Both the position numbers and the translations under genes were made by a program. A stretch of DNA of 64,000 nt from Erinaceus europaeus (taxonomy: Eukaryota > Chordata > Mammalia > Eulipotyphla > Erinaceidae), in contig NC_080175.1 of NCBI RefSeq assembly GCF_950295315.1, forward strand, positions 82,463,566 through 82,527,565. Direction: 5' to 3'. Under the pieces are notes generated by a model, which saw only the letters and a list, made by a program, of their open reading frames with translations, was not told the origin of the DNA and made no database searches. This document shows, piece by piece, positions 1 through 10,421 of the stretch (position 1 is its first letter; every line of letters begins with the position of its first letter).

Positions 1-90
1 GGGAAAGCTTCCAGAAAGTTAGGGCAGTCTTGAAAGTGTCTCTCTTTTCTGTATCACTCACATATCTCTCTGTCTTCTATAAAGAAGTAA
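1..90 (+). mobile_element. SINE family A (ERI-type), 3' part cut by window edge
   Basis: The window opens inside a family A SINE at the 'gggaaagcttc' segment and runs into the C/T-rich 3' body. Family A is a tRNA-derived SINE with a 'gcacctggttgagc' A-box region, a 'ggttcgagcccc' B box, a 'cacctgcaggggg' segment, a C/T-rich body and an AATAAA-rich tail. This copy is diverged and lacks its promoter half. Confidence 0.55.
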
Positions 91-1090
91 AAAAACTGCT
101 TGAAACTTTGTCATCTTCCTTGAGGAAGCACAGTCCCCCAGTGATAACTCCAGTGGAATTTTTTTTTCTCTTTTTATCCAGATGGAGAATATTCTGAGGA
201 TTTTGTTATCCAGAGGATAAGTTATAGAGATTTGTCCAGTGTGAAATACATTACTTCGATCAGAAAATGTCCTGGCATTTAGGTGACAAGCAATTAATTC
301 TCTATAAGTGAGAACACTATATTTTAGAGGAGCTTAGAGTAGAGAAATGAAAGAGTTCTCAGAACTAAATTGTGCAAATTAAACATACTTCTAACTCTTT
401 CTTGGAACAATTCATACATCAGTTTTTCAATAAATCATATTGTAAGAGGTTTTGTGTTATAATGTAGAAAATAAGTAGAAAGTATTTATGTCTACAACTA
501 TTTTCACATTGATTATATTGATGTTCGCTTTTACTTAAACAAAAATAATTAGTTGAGACTCCACACAAATTAAACCAACAAGTAAACTTTAAAACCTGCT
601 TTCTATAGACCTCAGTCTTGCCAGGAGAAAGTAAACTAATTTTCACAAGGCATTAGTTCCCTTATCCAGATAGTAAAATCAAACATTGTATTTCTCAAGA
701 AATTACTAAAACAAGACTAAATGAAAGCAACATACTTTCTAGAATATAATATTAATATTGTAACCACAGAAATATAACTTCTAAAATGTGTGTGAAAATA
801 ATATTTGAACATATAAAGTAAAATAAAGGGAAAAAGTGGATCAACAGTTTAATACCATTGCCAAAAATAAATAAGTTTTAAAACTTGCTTTTATATCATT
901 GATGTGTAGTGAATTCATAGCATAGCAATACTGTAGATTCATTTATATGTATAAGATTATAAAAATGTATAGATGATACTCTCTCTCTGTCTCTCTCTAT
1001 ATATAAAATCTCTGAATTAAATACATAAAACAAAGATAGTTGACCCAAAATATATTGGTCATGTTCCTAAGGAAAACAACTATCACCATA
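91..1090. other. AT-rich unique DNA
   Basis: No repeat or coding pattern is recognised. A short CT/TA run lies near 960-1005. The only frames are short and lack codon structure. Confidence 0.5.
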
Positions 1091-1091
1091 A

Positions 1092-1268
1092 TTTTTGTCA
1101 CTTTATTGAGAGATTAACAGTTTACACTGTAGCTCTTGACACATAGGAACCATTTTTCATTTTCCCAAGTTTTCCATGATAGGCATCTGCAAAACAGTCT
1201 CTTCAGCAAGCCAGGTGATTTCCTGCCATCATGTACGATGATCCCAACTCCTCTCCATTCTTCCCTGA
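1092..1268 (-). mobile_element. L1 3'-UTR relic (type II)
   Basis: The stretch beginning 'ctttattgagagattaacag' is a diverged match to the better copy at 60585-60955, including the 'ccagttttcca' and 'catcatgt' landmarks in the same order. It is read as antisense L1 3' UTR. Divergence is high. Confidence 0.4.
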
Positions 1269-1269
1269 C

Positions 1270-1700
1270 ACACAGACTAGTGAGATAGAATTGAAAGCCC
1301 AGAAATAAACCTCCACACCTTTAGACATGTAATTTTTGATAAGGGGGCCAAAACATTAAATGGATGAACTTGACTATATTCAACAAGTATTGTCAGGAAA
1401 ACCGTGTTGAGATATGCCTAAGAATGAAACTGGTACATGGATATTAGACCAGAAACCATCAAACACTGAGAGTAAAACACTGGCAGAACTCTTTTTGATG
1501 TAAGTTTTAAAAACAACTTTGAGGACTGCAAGGAAAACAGAACAACAACAAAAGGTAAATCAATGAGATTACATCAAACTGAAAAGTTTCTGCATAGCAA
1601 GAAAAACCACCACCAAAACAGAGAGACTTCTTTTAGAAAGGGAGAATTTTGTGCATGCTAGATATTTTACAATAGTTTAATGACCAAAATTAATAAACAA
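1270..1700 (+). pseudogene. Old L1 ORF2 relic
   Basis: Sequence such as 'tttttgataagggggccaaa' at about 1335 and 'agaccagaaaccatcaaaca' at about 1447 matches the ORF2 C-terminal region of the copy at 2314-4025 (equivalent text at about 2922 and 3080). Many indels break the frame. It is much older than the L1 that follows it. Confidence 0.65.
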
Positions 1701-1751
1701 TTTCCCAAACTCAGCAATTACAAGAAAACAAACAAAAACAGGATTTGCAAA

Positions 1752-1890
1752 ATAATACAGTGGCTAAGCAGAAGACTTTCATGCCTGAGGCACCAAGAGC
1801 CCAGATAAAATCTGCCAGCACCACCATAAACAAGAGCTGATCAATACTCTGGTCTCTTTTTCTATCTCTATTTATCTCTCATTAAAAAAA
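1752..1890 (+). mobile_element. SINE family C
   Basis: Family C is a short tRNA-derived SINE with the order: a 'tagcataatggttatgc'-like A box, 'gactttcatgcctgaggc', a 'ggttcaatcccc'-like B box, 'agcaccaccataa' and a C/T-rich end with an A-rich tail. This copy keeps 'gactttcatgcctgaggc' and 'agcaccaccataaac' and ends in an A run. Confidence 0.7.
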
Positions 1891-2313
1891 AGAGAAAGTA
1901 AGGGGTTCCCCGGAAGATGGTGGACTGAGAAGCTGCTAGTGGCTTGAACTCTGACCACATCGACTGGAAACGGTATAATTTTCTGCCTTTAGTAGGCCAG
2001 TCATAAGGGGTCCTAGCAGTGAAACCAAGAAGGTGACTATAACTTAATTTGGTTAAAAAATAGAATAGGAGAAAGGGGAAAACATTTTTTTCTTTTAAAT
2101 TATTTTTCCCAAAGCACTCCTCCTCCCCCCTCCTCATAACCAGTCCCTGGGGACCAGCTCCTAGAAGGCTCCCCTGCTGAGCTTCTTTCTTTACCAAGAT
2201 TTTGTCCCACCAGGGAGAATCATTCATTCTAAGTCTATTCCCTTCTGAAACCTCTGGCCTTTTTTCTTTCTAAATAGCCAACCAGCTGCCTCTGCTCAGG
2301 CAGCTCCCCTCCC

Positions 2314-4025
2314 TCCAGCAGAAAACTACTGGAAGTTATTAGGCAATATAGCAAGGTGTCAGGCTACAAAATCAATGTACAAAAATCAGTGACATTTCTT
2401 TATGCAAACACTATCTGAAGAAGAAGACTTCCAGAAATCACTCCCATTTACTGTTTCAGCAACATCAATCAAATACCTAGGAATAAAGTTGACCAAAGAA
2501 ATGAAAGACTTGTATACTGAAAACTATGAGTTGCTACTCAAGGAAATGGAAACTGATACCAAGAAATGGAAAGATATCCCATGCTCATGGATTGGAAGAA
2601 TACATATCATCAAAATGAATATTCTCCCCAGAGCCATATACAAATTTAATGCAATACCCATCAAAGTCCCACCAGCCTTCTTTAAGAGAATAGAACAAAC
2701 ACTGCAATCATTTATCTGGAACCTGAAAACACCTAGAATTGCCAAAAACATCAGAAGGAAAAGAAACAGAAATGGAGGCATCACACTGCCAGACCTTAAA
2801 CTATATTATAAAGCTATCATCATTAAAACAGCATGGTACTGGAACAAAAATAAGCACACAGACCAGTGGCACAGAATTGAAACCCAAGAAATAAATCCCC
2901 ACACCTATGAACATTTAATATTTGATAAGGGGGCCCAAAGGATTAAATGGAAGAAGGAGGCTCTCTTCAATAAATGGTGTTGGGAAAACTGGTTTGTAAC
3001 ATGCAGAAGAATGAAATTGAACCACTTTATCTCACCAGAAACAAAAATCAATTCCAAATGGATCAAAGACCTTTATGTCAGACCAGAAACAATCAAATAC
3101 TTAGAGGAAAACATTGGTAAAACACTTTCCCACCTACACCTCAAGGACATCTTTGATGAATCAAACCCAATTCAAGGAAGACTAAAGCAGAAACAAACCA
3201 ATGGGACTACATCAAATTGAAAAGCTTCTGCACATCCAAAGAAACTATCACACAAACAAAGAGACCCCTCACAGAATGGGAGATCTTCACATGCCATACA
3301 TCAGACAAGAAACTAATCACCAAAATATATAAAGAGCTCAGCAAACTTAGCACCAAAAAAGCAAATGACCCCACCCCAAAATGGGCAGAGGATATGAACA
3401 AAACATTCACCTCAGAGGAGATCCAAAAGGCTAACAAACATATGAAAAACTGCTCTAGGTCACTGATTGTCAGAGAAATGCAAATTAAGACAACATTGAG
3501 ATACCACGTCACTCCTGTAAGAATGGCATACATCAAAAAGGACAGCAGCAACAAATGCTAGAGAGGCTGTGGGGATAGAAGACCCCTTTTGCATTGCTGG
3601 TGGGAATGTAAATTTTGTGGAAATCAGTCTGGAAAACTCACATTAGGCTAGACATAGACCTTGCATATGATCCAGTAATTCCTCTCCTGGGATTATACCC
3701 CAAGGTCTCCGTAACACCCAACCAAAAAGAGATGTGTACTCCTATGTTCATAGCAGCATAATTCATAATAGCTAAAACCTGGAAGCAACCCAGGTGCCCA
3801 ACAACAGATGAGTGGCTGAGAAAGCTGTGGTGTATATACACAATGGAATACTATGCAGCTATCAAGAACAATGAACCCACCTTCTCTGACCCATCTTGGA
3901 CAGAGCTAGAAGGAATTATGCTAAGTGAGCTAAGTCAGAAAGATAAAGATGAGTATGGGATGATCCCACTCATCAACAGAAGTTCAGTAAGAAGATCTGA
4001 AAAGGAAACTAAAGGCAGGACCTGA
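2314..4025 (+). pseudogene. L1 ORF2 C-terminal part, broken
   Basis: The frame reads the region just after the reverse transcriptase active site, through the thumb and the C-terminal segment (for example [53 protein letters not shown]). Breaks seen: a small frameshift with a stop near 2411, a frameshift near 3200-3220 between two long frames, a stop at about 3559, and further shifts before the final MEYYAAIKNN segment at 3843. The protein would normally nick target DNA and reverse transcribe L1 RNA. This copy cannot make it. Confidence 0.9.
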
Positions 4026-5345
4026 CCAAATTGTAAGTAGGGCACCAAAGTAAAAACCCTGTGGTGAGGGGTAGACATGCAGCTTCCTGGGCCAGTGGGG
4101 GGTGGGAGTGGGTGGGAGGGATGGATCACAGTCTTTTGGCGGTGGGAATCATGTTTATGTACACTCCCAGTAAAATGTGGTCATATAAATGACTAGTTAA
4201 TTAATATGAGAGGAGGGAAATTAATTGTATGTCTTGAAGTTTTTTAAAACACAGACTGAGTCTTTTTAATATATAGGCTGTCTATTTGATACATGGACTC
4301 TCTCAAAAGCCTAGACCAAGTAGATCAGAAGCAACCAATAGCACAGCTATATACATGATACTGGGTACTGTACAGCAAACCATAACAAAAGGTCTTTTCA
4401 AAGTTAACCCAATTACCAAACAATGTGATGATAACATTAACTTAACTATTGATTGTCTTTTTGAACCCTAAGACAGCAGGAACCTCACATCTCCACTATA
4501 GAGCCTCTACTTCCCCCAGTCCTGGAACCTTTGGATAGGGCCCACTTTCCATATGCCTCTCCCAATCCATATCAAATAATATTGCATCTGCCAATCGCAA
4601 CCTAATCAACAAAATGATTGCCACCTCTATATGCTTCACTTCAGATTGTGTCCAGAGACTTCATGTGTGGAATGACAACCCTTCAGCTTCCTTACTCGGG
4701 TGAGACCTTTCCTTTCATAGTATACTCTAATTCCATCCCAGGTGGTTCACTTTCTAACAAAGTCCCAAAACCTAAATATACACCAGTTTCTGTGAGAGAG
4801 AGCTTATGTTCACATGCATCCATAAACTACTGCAAAGTATATACCTGAAAGCAGAAGTACACTAGAGTTTGCAGTGAGTATTCCCCTAACACTTCCTCTC
4901 CACTGTTCTAAGCTTTGGGCCCATGATTGCTCAACAATTTGTTTGGCTTTGTATGTTAACTCTCTTTTCAATCACCAGGTTCCAGATGTCATCAGGATGC
5001 TGGCCAGGCTTCCCTGGACTGAAGACCCCAACAATGTGTCCTGGAGCTCCGCTTCCCCAGAGACCCACCCTACTAGGGAAAGAGAGAGGCAGACTGGGAG
5101 TATGGACCGACCAGTCAATGCCCATGTTCAGTGGGGAAGCAATTGCAGAATCCAGACCTTCCACCTTCTGCAACCCACAATGACCCTGGGTCCATGCTCC
5201 CAGAGGGATAGAGAATGGGAAAGCTATCAGGGGAGGGGGTAGCATATGGAGATTGGGTGGTGGGAATTGTGTGGAGTTGTACCCCTCCTACCCTATGGTT
5301 TTGTTAATTTATCCTTTCTTAAATAATAAATAAATAAATAAATAA
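4026..5345 (+). mobile_element. L1 3' UTR (type I) and tail
   Basis: About 1.3 kb follows the ORF2 remnant. Landmarks recur in other copies: 'cagtcttttggcggtgggaa', 'cacagactgagtctttt', 'tcccagtcctggaacctt', 'ccaccttctgcaacccac', 'tgggtccatgctcccagagg' and 'tgtggagttgtacccctc'. It ends in an ATAA repeat. The same 3' UTR is recognisable at 9781-12430, 28590-28985, 34190-35465, 37595-38055, 44880-45300 and, inverted, 57516-58136. Confidence 0.8.
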
Positions 5346-5349
5346 AAAT

Positions 5350-5590
5350 AAAGTAACAATCAAGGCCATCCAAGAATGGGGGAGAGAACATGGGTATATG
5401 GTATTTTTTAAAATATTAAAATTTATGTATTATATTAATTATAGCAGAAATACTTTTCCAGATGCACATGATGGTGCAACTAATTGTAAAATAATTTATA
5501 AGAAATTCAAATATTATAAACTTTCTTTCAGATGAAATAGGAAGAATATTAGATGCTGTAGGATATATATGATATATATATAAGTATGTG

Positions 5591-5628
<38 letters not shown>

Positions 5629-6135
5629 GTAAAATATGGAAAAAACCAAGTATATACATTCATTTAGTAGCTTCTTATCTATCCTTACCAGTGCTATTCC
5701 TTTTCATATTTTCTTTGAGCATGTAAAAATTATATATATGCTCCTATACAAACAATAGTGTAAGGGAACTAAAGCTACATCTTTCTAATCAAGCTCCTAT
5801 CTCCCGCTGTGTTTTACTTCAAATACAAATAAAGTTAAGCTATCTCACTCTTAAAAACCACCACTGATGCCCCATTCCCAAAATACAATCTTTAGTATTT
5901 ATTACAGCATGGAGGATACTTGATGATCTGACTCCAGCCTACAACCGCTGAACTACATTTTCACCTTATATGTCTGTGCATATATGTGTGTATAAACTCA
6001 CATACTTACATAGAATCTATTCTCACACCAGTTTTTATTTGTGGCTTATCTATTTTCCATTTAGTGTATCTTTGAAGTTTTATCTTGATCAATTTTTTGA
6101 AATGATTTTGCCACAGAGTTATTTTGCTCTATTTG
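5350..6135. other. AT-rich unique DNA with (TA)n/(TG)n
   Basis: AT-rich sequence containing a TA/TG microsatellite at about 5567-5630 and little else recognisable. It ends at the GAA-type tail of the minus-strand Vingi element. Confidence 0.6.
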
Positions 6136-6149
6136 TTCTTCTTCTTCTA
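6136..6149 (-). repeat. Vingi stop codon and (GAA)n tail
   Basis: Read on the minus strand, TAG is followed at once by AAGAAGAAGAA and then flanking DNA. The copies at 27362 and 39975 have the same TAG-AAGAA arrangement, so it is a family feature and not a chance truncation. Confidence 0.85.
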
Positions 6150-7006
6150 GCGTTTGCCCTTCTTCCATAGCCAGTCAACAGCGTCAGGTTGAGCCTGATG
6201 TAAAGTTTCGAGACCTCCTTTGAATCTGGAGAGGTGGCAGTCGTTGACTATGTGGGTCATAGTCTGTCTGGAGCCGCAGGGGCAGTTCGGGTCATCTCTG
6301 GCTCCCCAGCGATGGAACATAGCGGCGCACCGGCCATGGCCTGTTCGATAGCTTTGGAGGAGGGCCCGATCATAACGTGCTAGGTCAGAGCCGGGTGGAC
6401 GCTTGCAGGGGTCTGTGATGAGGTGTTTGTTCTTTACCTCAGCCGACTGCCAACTCTGTTTCCCAGAGACTGGAACAGAGAAGTTCAGTGTAGGCGTAGG
6501 GGACCAGATTGGGTGACGAGACGTCCAGCGTTGGACAGGGTGGGCGAAGATATCCGCGTATAGTGGCAGGTCCTGTCGAGCGTAGACGTGGGAGATGAAC
6601 TTAGATGATGCCGCATCCCGACGAATATCTGGCGGGGCGATGTTGCTAAGAACTGGCATGGAACCGGGGTGGAACGGATGGTTCCAGAAATGATCCTCAT
6701 GGAGGAATATAATTTGGAATCGACCAAGTGGACATGGGGGCTACGGAACCATACTGGGGCACAGTATTCTGCAGTGGAATAGCATAATGCCAGAGAGGAT
6801 GATCGTAGTGTGGAAGCGCTCGCGCCCCATGAGGAGCTGGCCAGTCTTGCAATGATGTGATTCCTCGCGCCCACCTTTGCTGCAGTTTTTATGAGATGTT
6901 CGTGAAATGACAGAGTGCGATCAAGAGTAACACCAAGATAGACTGGCTGGGCTTCATGCCGGATTCTCATATAGTCAAGCTGCACATTAAGCTCACACGA
7001 GGCCAA
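6147..7006 (-). pseudogene. Vingi ORF: thumb and C-terminal Cys/His domain
   Basis: Two overlapping frames (7006-6485 and 6659-6147) are joined by a 4-base loss near 6658 that the 26.6-kb copy does not have. The first holds VYLGVTLDRTLSFHEHLIK and STAEYCAPVW. The second ends with a Cys-Pro-Cys-Gly...His-Ile-Val-Asn-Asp-Cys pattern, a zinc-knuckle-like C-terminus common in this LINE group. No RNase H motif is present. The TAG stop (6147-6149) lies directly against the GAA tail, leaving no 3' UTR. Confidence 0.82.
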
Positions 7007-7737
7007 GGCATGGTGTAGATGGAAAACAGATGATACCGTTTTTCAGTGCTAGGGATTAGTCGCCATTTTTTACAGTAATCAGATATCAGAGACATGTCTT
7101 TCGTGAGTGTTTCCTCGAGGATGTCGAACTTGGATGCCTGAGTTGCACAGCAGATGTCATCGGCGTAGATGAACTTCCTTGAAGAAGTTTCTGGGAGGTC
7201 ACTGATGTAAATATTAAATAGCGTAGGAGCCAGAACAGAGCCATGGGGAAGGCCACTTGAGACAAGTCTCCATCTGCTAGACTTGTCACCCAGATGCACC
7301 CGGAATCTTCTGTTTTGGAGAAGAAATGATATAGTGTTGGCCACCCATGGAGGCAGGCATCTTGAGATCTTGACTAGGAGACCACGGTGCCAGACCGTGT
7401 CATAGGCTGCTGTGAGATCAACAAAGACAGCACCCATCTTTAAATTCTTCTGGAATCCATTTTCAATGTAAGTTGAGAGGGCCAGGGCTTGTTCACAGGT
7501 AGATCTTCCTGGGCGGAAACCAGCTTGGGCGGGTGATAGGAATTTCTCTGTAAGAGGAGAAATACGTGACAGAAGCAGCCTCTCAAGGAGTTTGTAACAC
7601 ACGGAGAGGAGAGAAATTGGTCTATAGCTGGCGGCCAGTGTTGGGTCTTTCTTTAGTTTCAAAACTACTATTATCTTAGCATGATGCCAAATTTTGGGCA
7701 TAGATTTGGATTCCAAGATGTGGGACAGGAATGTAGT
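6967..7737 (-). pseudogene. Vingi ORF: reverse transcriptase domain
   Basis: The fingers and palm are easy to read: SYRPISLLSVCYKLLERLL, then AGFRPGRSTCEQALAL, VFVDLTAAYDTVWHRGL (first catalytic Asp), SGLPHGSVLAPTLFN and FIYADDICCA (catalytic Asp pair; YADD is coded at 7156-7167). The usual LPQGS is LPHGS here, which may be a mutation. The enzyme copies element RNA at a nicked target. The frame leaves the correct phase at the T5 run at 7039-7043, and the thumb continues in the next frame from about 7006. Confidence 0.88.
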
Positions 7738-7740
7738 GAG

Positions 7741-8685
7741 TCACTTCTTTGCCACGGTGCCCAAGTTAAGAATGAGTTCTGGGGTGATGTTATCATAGCC
7801 AGCAGCTGTTCCCAGTTTCACCCTCTTCAAAGCGTCTTCCAGTTCAGACAGTGTAAAGGGAGAGATTTTTGGAGATGGACAAGATAACCAGAAGTGGGAT
7901 GACCACTCATGGGAAATTTCTCTTTTCCAGGCTGGGTCGATCTTAGCAAGTCCAACTTGAGTTAGGTGACTGGCCACTGAGTTTGGAGATACGGGAGGAT
8001 GTGAGATGGGAGAGGGTTGGCTACCAGCACCCAGACTATGAAGAAGCTTCCAGGCCTTCCTACTTGAGTGGGTGAAGTTCAGACTTTCCATGAGTTGTTG
8101 CCAGCGGGCTTGGCATGCTGCATCCAGGGAGGCAATGAGATGGTCAGCCACATCTGGGTCGCCCGACTCATCATACTGCTTTAGTAGTTGCTCGCATTCA
8201 GCATCAAGACAAGGCATATAGTTAGCTATTCCCACGAGGAATAGCTTGGGAAGCTGCTTTGAAGATGGCTTTGCGGAAGCGCCTGTAGGAATCTTCAGAG
8301 GGGATAGAGTTAATTGGAATTGCAGGAATAAATTTGTTGGTAAGATCACTGAACAGATGCCAGTTTGCTTTCCCGAAAGTTCCATCTTAGTTACTCTGAG
8401 CACAGAATCAGTGGGAGCTGGAGACCTATGTGGATGATAGCTGTGCGGTGATGACTGTGCGGGAAGATCTTGAGAAATTGTTTCAGCGTGAAAGGCTTGG
8501 CCGTTGACTGTGCTAATCCAGCACAGGTCGGGTGACAAGTCTTTATTCCATCTAGCACTGTGAAAATAACCTGGCTGTTTGGGATCGTATAATAGGGAGA
8601 GGTCATTCGCTAAAGCCCAGTCAGCTAAGATAGAGCCGTCAGCACTAGTGGAGGATAATAATTCACTATTAAAGCCTCTGTTCAA
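7741..8685 (-). pseudogene. Vingi ORF: endonuclease C-terminus and linker
   Basis: The frame begins in the last part of an APE-like endonuclease. Residues 13-60 include SADGSILADWALANDLSLLY, FHSARWNKD and SPDLCW, the last resembling the Ser-Pro-Asp-Leu segment near the catalytic C-terminus of this fold. A neighbouring frame at 8391-8606 carries the expected FPHSHHRTAIIHIGLQ continuation, so two compensating frameshifts lie near 8400-8480. A linker up to the reverse transcriptase follows. The frame stops at TGA 7738-7740, after which the same frame continues as the reverse transcriptase, so one point mutation probably separates them. The catalytic N-terminal half is missing. Confidence 0.75.
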
Positions 8686-8880
8686 ATATTATACTATTAA
8701 AAGAAATGCATATATTTCACTACCTTAGTAAAATAGCAAATAGTGTGTTATATATCATGTTTTATGCTCCAAAGCCAGAAGCAGGAGAGATATTACAGAG
8801 CATGTGAATAATAGAAATTAATAGTTATTATCACATCATTCTTCACAATTTTATCATGTTAGTTACTACCATAATTTTAT

Positions 8881-9103
8881 TTTTTTAATTTTTTAATTAA
8901 CTTTATTTATTGGATAGAGACAGGTGTAAATCAAGAGGGAAGGAGGTGATAGAGAAGGAGAGAGATAGAGAGACACCTGTAGCACTGTGTCACCACTTTT
9001 GAAGCTTTCCCCCTGCAGGTGGGGACTAGGGAGTGGAACCTGGGTCCTTGCACATTGTAAAATGTGCACTTAACCAGGTGTGCCACCACCCAGCCCCCTA
9101 ATG
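8881..9103 (-). mobile_element. SINE family A with target duplication
   Basis: A full-length minus-strand family A copy runs from 'tttatttattggatagagac' to 'ccaccacccagccccc'. A 9-bp direct repeat, taattttat, flanks it at 8872-8880 and 9104-9112. Confidence 0.9.
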
Positions 9104-9112
9104 TAATTTTAT

Positions 9113-9780
9113 AAATGAGGGCAACATTAACCATGGGAATTAATGAAATTTGTTTTTTTGAACTGAGTTTTTGACAATTCCAAACTTTGATCATTACAAA
9201 TGTAAGTAGCCTAATATAATTAAGGAATTTGTTTTAGTCGCTATTGTTTCAAAGGAAAAAAAAATACTAAGGGCAATACTTGGGTGGTAACTCTTTTCCA
9301 TAAGTTTACTAAACTATATACTGTTTGCAAAATCATGGAATTTCTTAGATGTGGTGAAACCACACTCAGGGTTAGAGCTGGTAACTCAAGGCTGATCCAC
9401 TTATCTATCTTTGATTTATGACTTATGAAAACTTTTCCCATAGATGTTTGTGTAAAGTTGTTCCATTCATCCACAGAGAATTTATTTTTGGTGATCTACT
9501 TGTCCAATGAAGATTTATTACACAGAATTCACCGTACAATATGATTAAAGATGTGAAGTTGGTTTTTCTAGAGGTAAGTAAGGAAAAATCAGACACACAT
9601 GAACATCTTATTACAGCTTAAAATCACTGAACCTAAGTAAAACTCAGAAAAGTATGTTGTTATCTGGTGAAATTGGAGTTGGTCTCTTTGCAATATGCTT
9701 TCTTACATAATTTTATTACCTGTGTTATAATGGAACTATAATATCATTTAAATATCTTTGTCTATTGAGTAAGTTTGGAG
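9113..9780. other. Unrecognised unique DNA
   Basis: AT-rich sequence with no repeat landmark or convincing coding frame. Confidence 0.45.
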
Positions 9781-9798
9781 TACTGCACCAAAATAAAA

Positions 9799-9812
9799 CC
9801 CCCCCGGGGGGG
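9799..9812. repeat. Perfect C7/G7 palindrome
   Basis: Seven C followed directly by seven G, a perfect 14-bp inverted repeat without a loop, inside the L1 3' UTR. Confidence 0.95.
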
Positions 9813-10030
9813 TAGATTTTCAGCTCCACTGTAGAGGGTTAGAGGTAGAGACACAGAACATTGGTGGCAGAATGATGTTAATTTACACTTCTATTAACTT
9901 ATAGTCTTATAAATCACTATCTAATCAATACGAGAGGAGAAAAATAGATTGAATGTCTCAAACTTTTTGATGTATAGACCCCAGTTCTGAGTGTATATTC
10001 TTCAATCTAAGCACTTAAGATTTCAAATTG

Positions 10031-10378
10031 TTGGGGAGTCAGGCGGTTAAGCAGCAGGTTAAGCAGCAGGTTAAGCGCACTTGGCACAAAGCACAAGGAT
10101 CTGCATAAGGATCCCGGTTGGAGGCCCCGTCTCCCCACCTGAAGGGGAGTTGCTTCACAGGTGATGAAGCAGGTCTTCAGGTGTTTATCTTTCTCTCCCC
10201 CTCTCTCCCCTCCTCTCTCAATTTCTCTCTGTCATATCCAAGACAGAAACAACAATAACAATAAGAATAACCACAACAATGATAAAACAACAAGGGCAAC
10301 AAAAGGGGAAAAAATGGTCTCCAGGAGCAGTGGATTCATGGTGCAGGCAATAACCCTGGAGGCAAAAAAAAAAAAAAA
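10031..10378 (+). mobile_element. SINE family B, full length, with target duplication
   Basis: Family B is a tRNA-derived SINE with the order: 'gagtcgggcggtagcgcagc', 'gggttaagcgcacgtggc' (A-box area), 'ggatcccggttcgagcccc' (B box), 'cacctgcaggggagt', a C/T body, an AACAAC-rich region and 'caacaagggcaacaaaaggg'. This copy has all of these and an A run. A 13-bp direct repeat, agatttcaaattg, flanks it at 10018-10030 and 10379-10391. Confidence 0.92.
10043..10079 (+). repeat. Tandem duplication in the SINE A-box region
   Basis: The 'ggttaagc' unit occurs three times in a row ('ggttaagcagca' twice, then 'ggttaagcgc'), where other family B copies have it once. Confidence 0.85.
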
Positions 10379-10421
10379 AGATTTCAAATTGGTAACTTGA
10401 TTGAATTTTAATAGTGGGCTT

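Larger units (their letters stand above)
1899..5345 (+). mobile_element. L1 element with internal deletion
   Basis: A 5' leader-like segment (1899-2313, starting 'ggggttccccggaagatggt') is joined at about 2314 to the ORF2 thumb region. ORF2 runs to about 4025 and a long 3' UTR to an (AAAT)n tail at about 5320-5345. A possible short target duplication 'aaagtaa' lies at about 1893 and 5344. ORF1, the endonuclease and the reverse transcriptase core are absent. That the leader is a true L1 5' UTR is inferred from its position and the 'aagatggtgg' start. Confidence 0.65.
6136..8685 (-). mobile_element. Vingi-type non-LTR retrotransposon, 5'-truncated
   Basis: On the minus strand this is one continuous LINE of about 2.55 kb: the end of an APE-type endonuclease, a linker, a reverse transcriptase and a C-terminal Cys/His domain, ending with TAG and a short (GAA)n tail at 6136-6146. 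It is neither L1, L2 nor RTE/BovB in character. Motifs such as AAYDTVWHRGL, LAPTLFNIYISDLP, YADD and STAEYCAPVW belong to the wider Jockey/I/Ingi assemblage, and no RNase H domain follows. Vingi, a sister clade of Ingi without RNase H, was described from hedgehogs (Kojima, Kapitonov and Jurka 2011), which fits the SINEs here. The 5' end is lost inside the endonuclease at about 8685. Breaks: frameshifts near 8470, an in-frame TGA at 7738-7740, a length change in the T5 run at 7039-7043, and a 4-base loss at about 6658. Confidence 0.85.

Noticed and set aside
2524..2784. Hydrophobic minus-strand frame resembling a membrane protein
   Set aside because: It is the antisense of L1 ORF2. The same antisense frame appears at 44569-44865.
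4931..5245. Minus-strand frame of 104 codons found again in other places
   Set aside because: It is antisense of the L1 type I 3' UTR, repeated because the UTR is repeated.
8246..8437. Plus-strand frames opposite the Vingi element
   Set aside because: They are shadows of the minus-strand LINE ORF.
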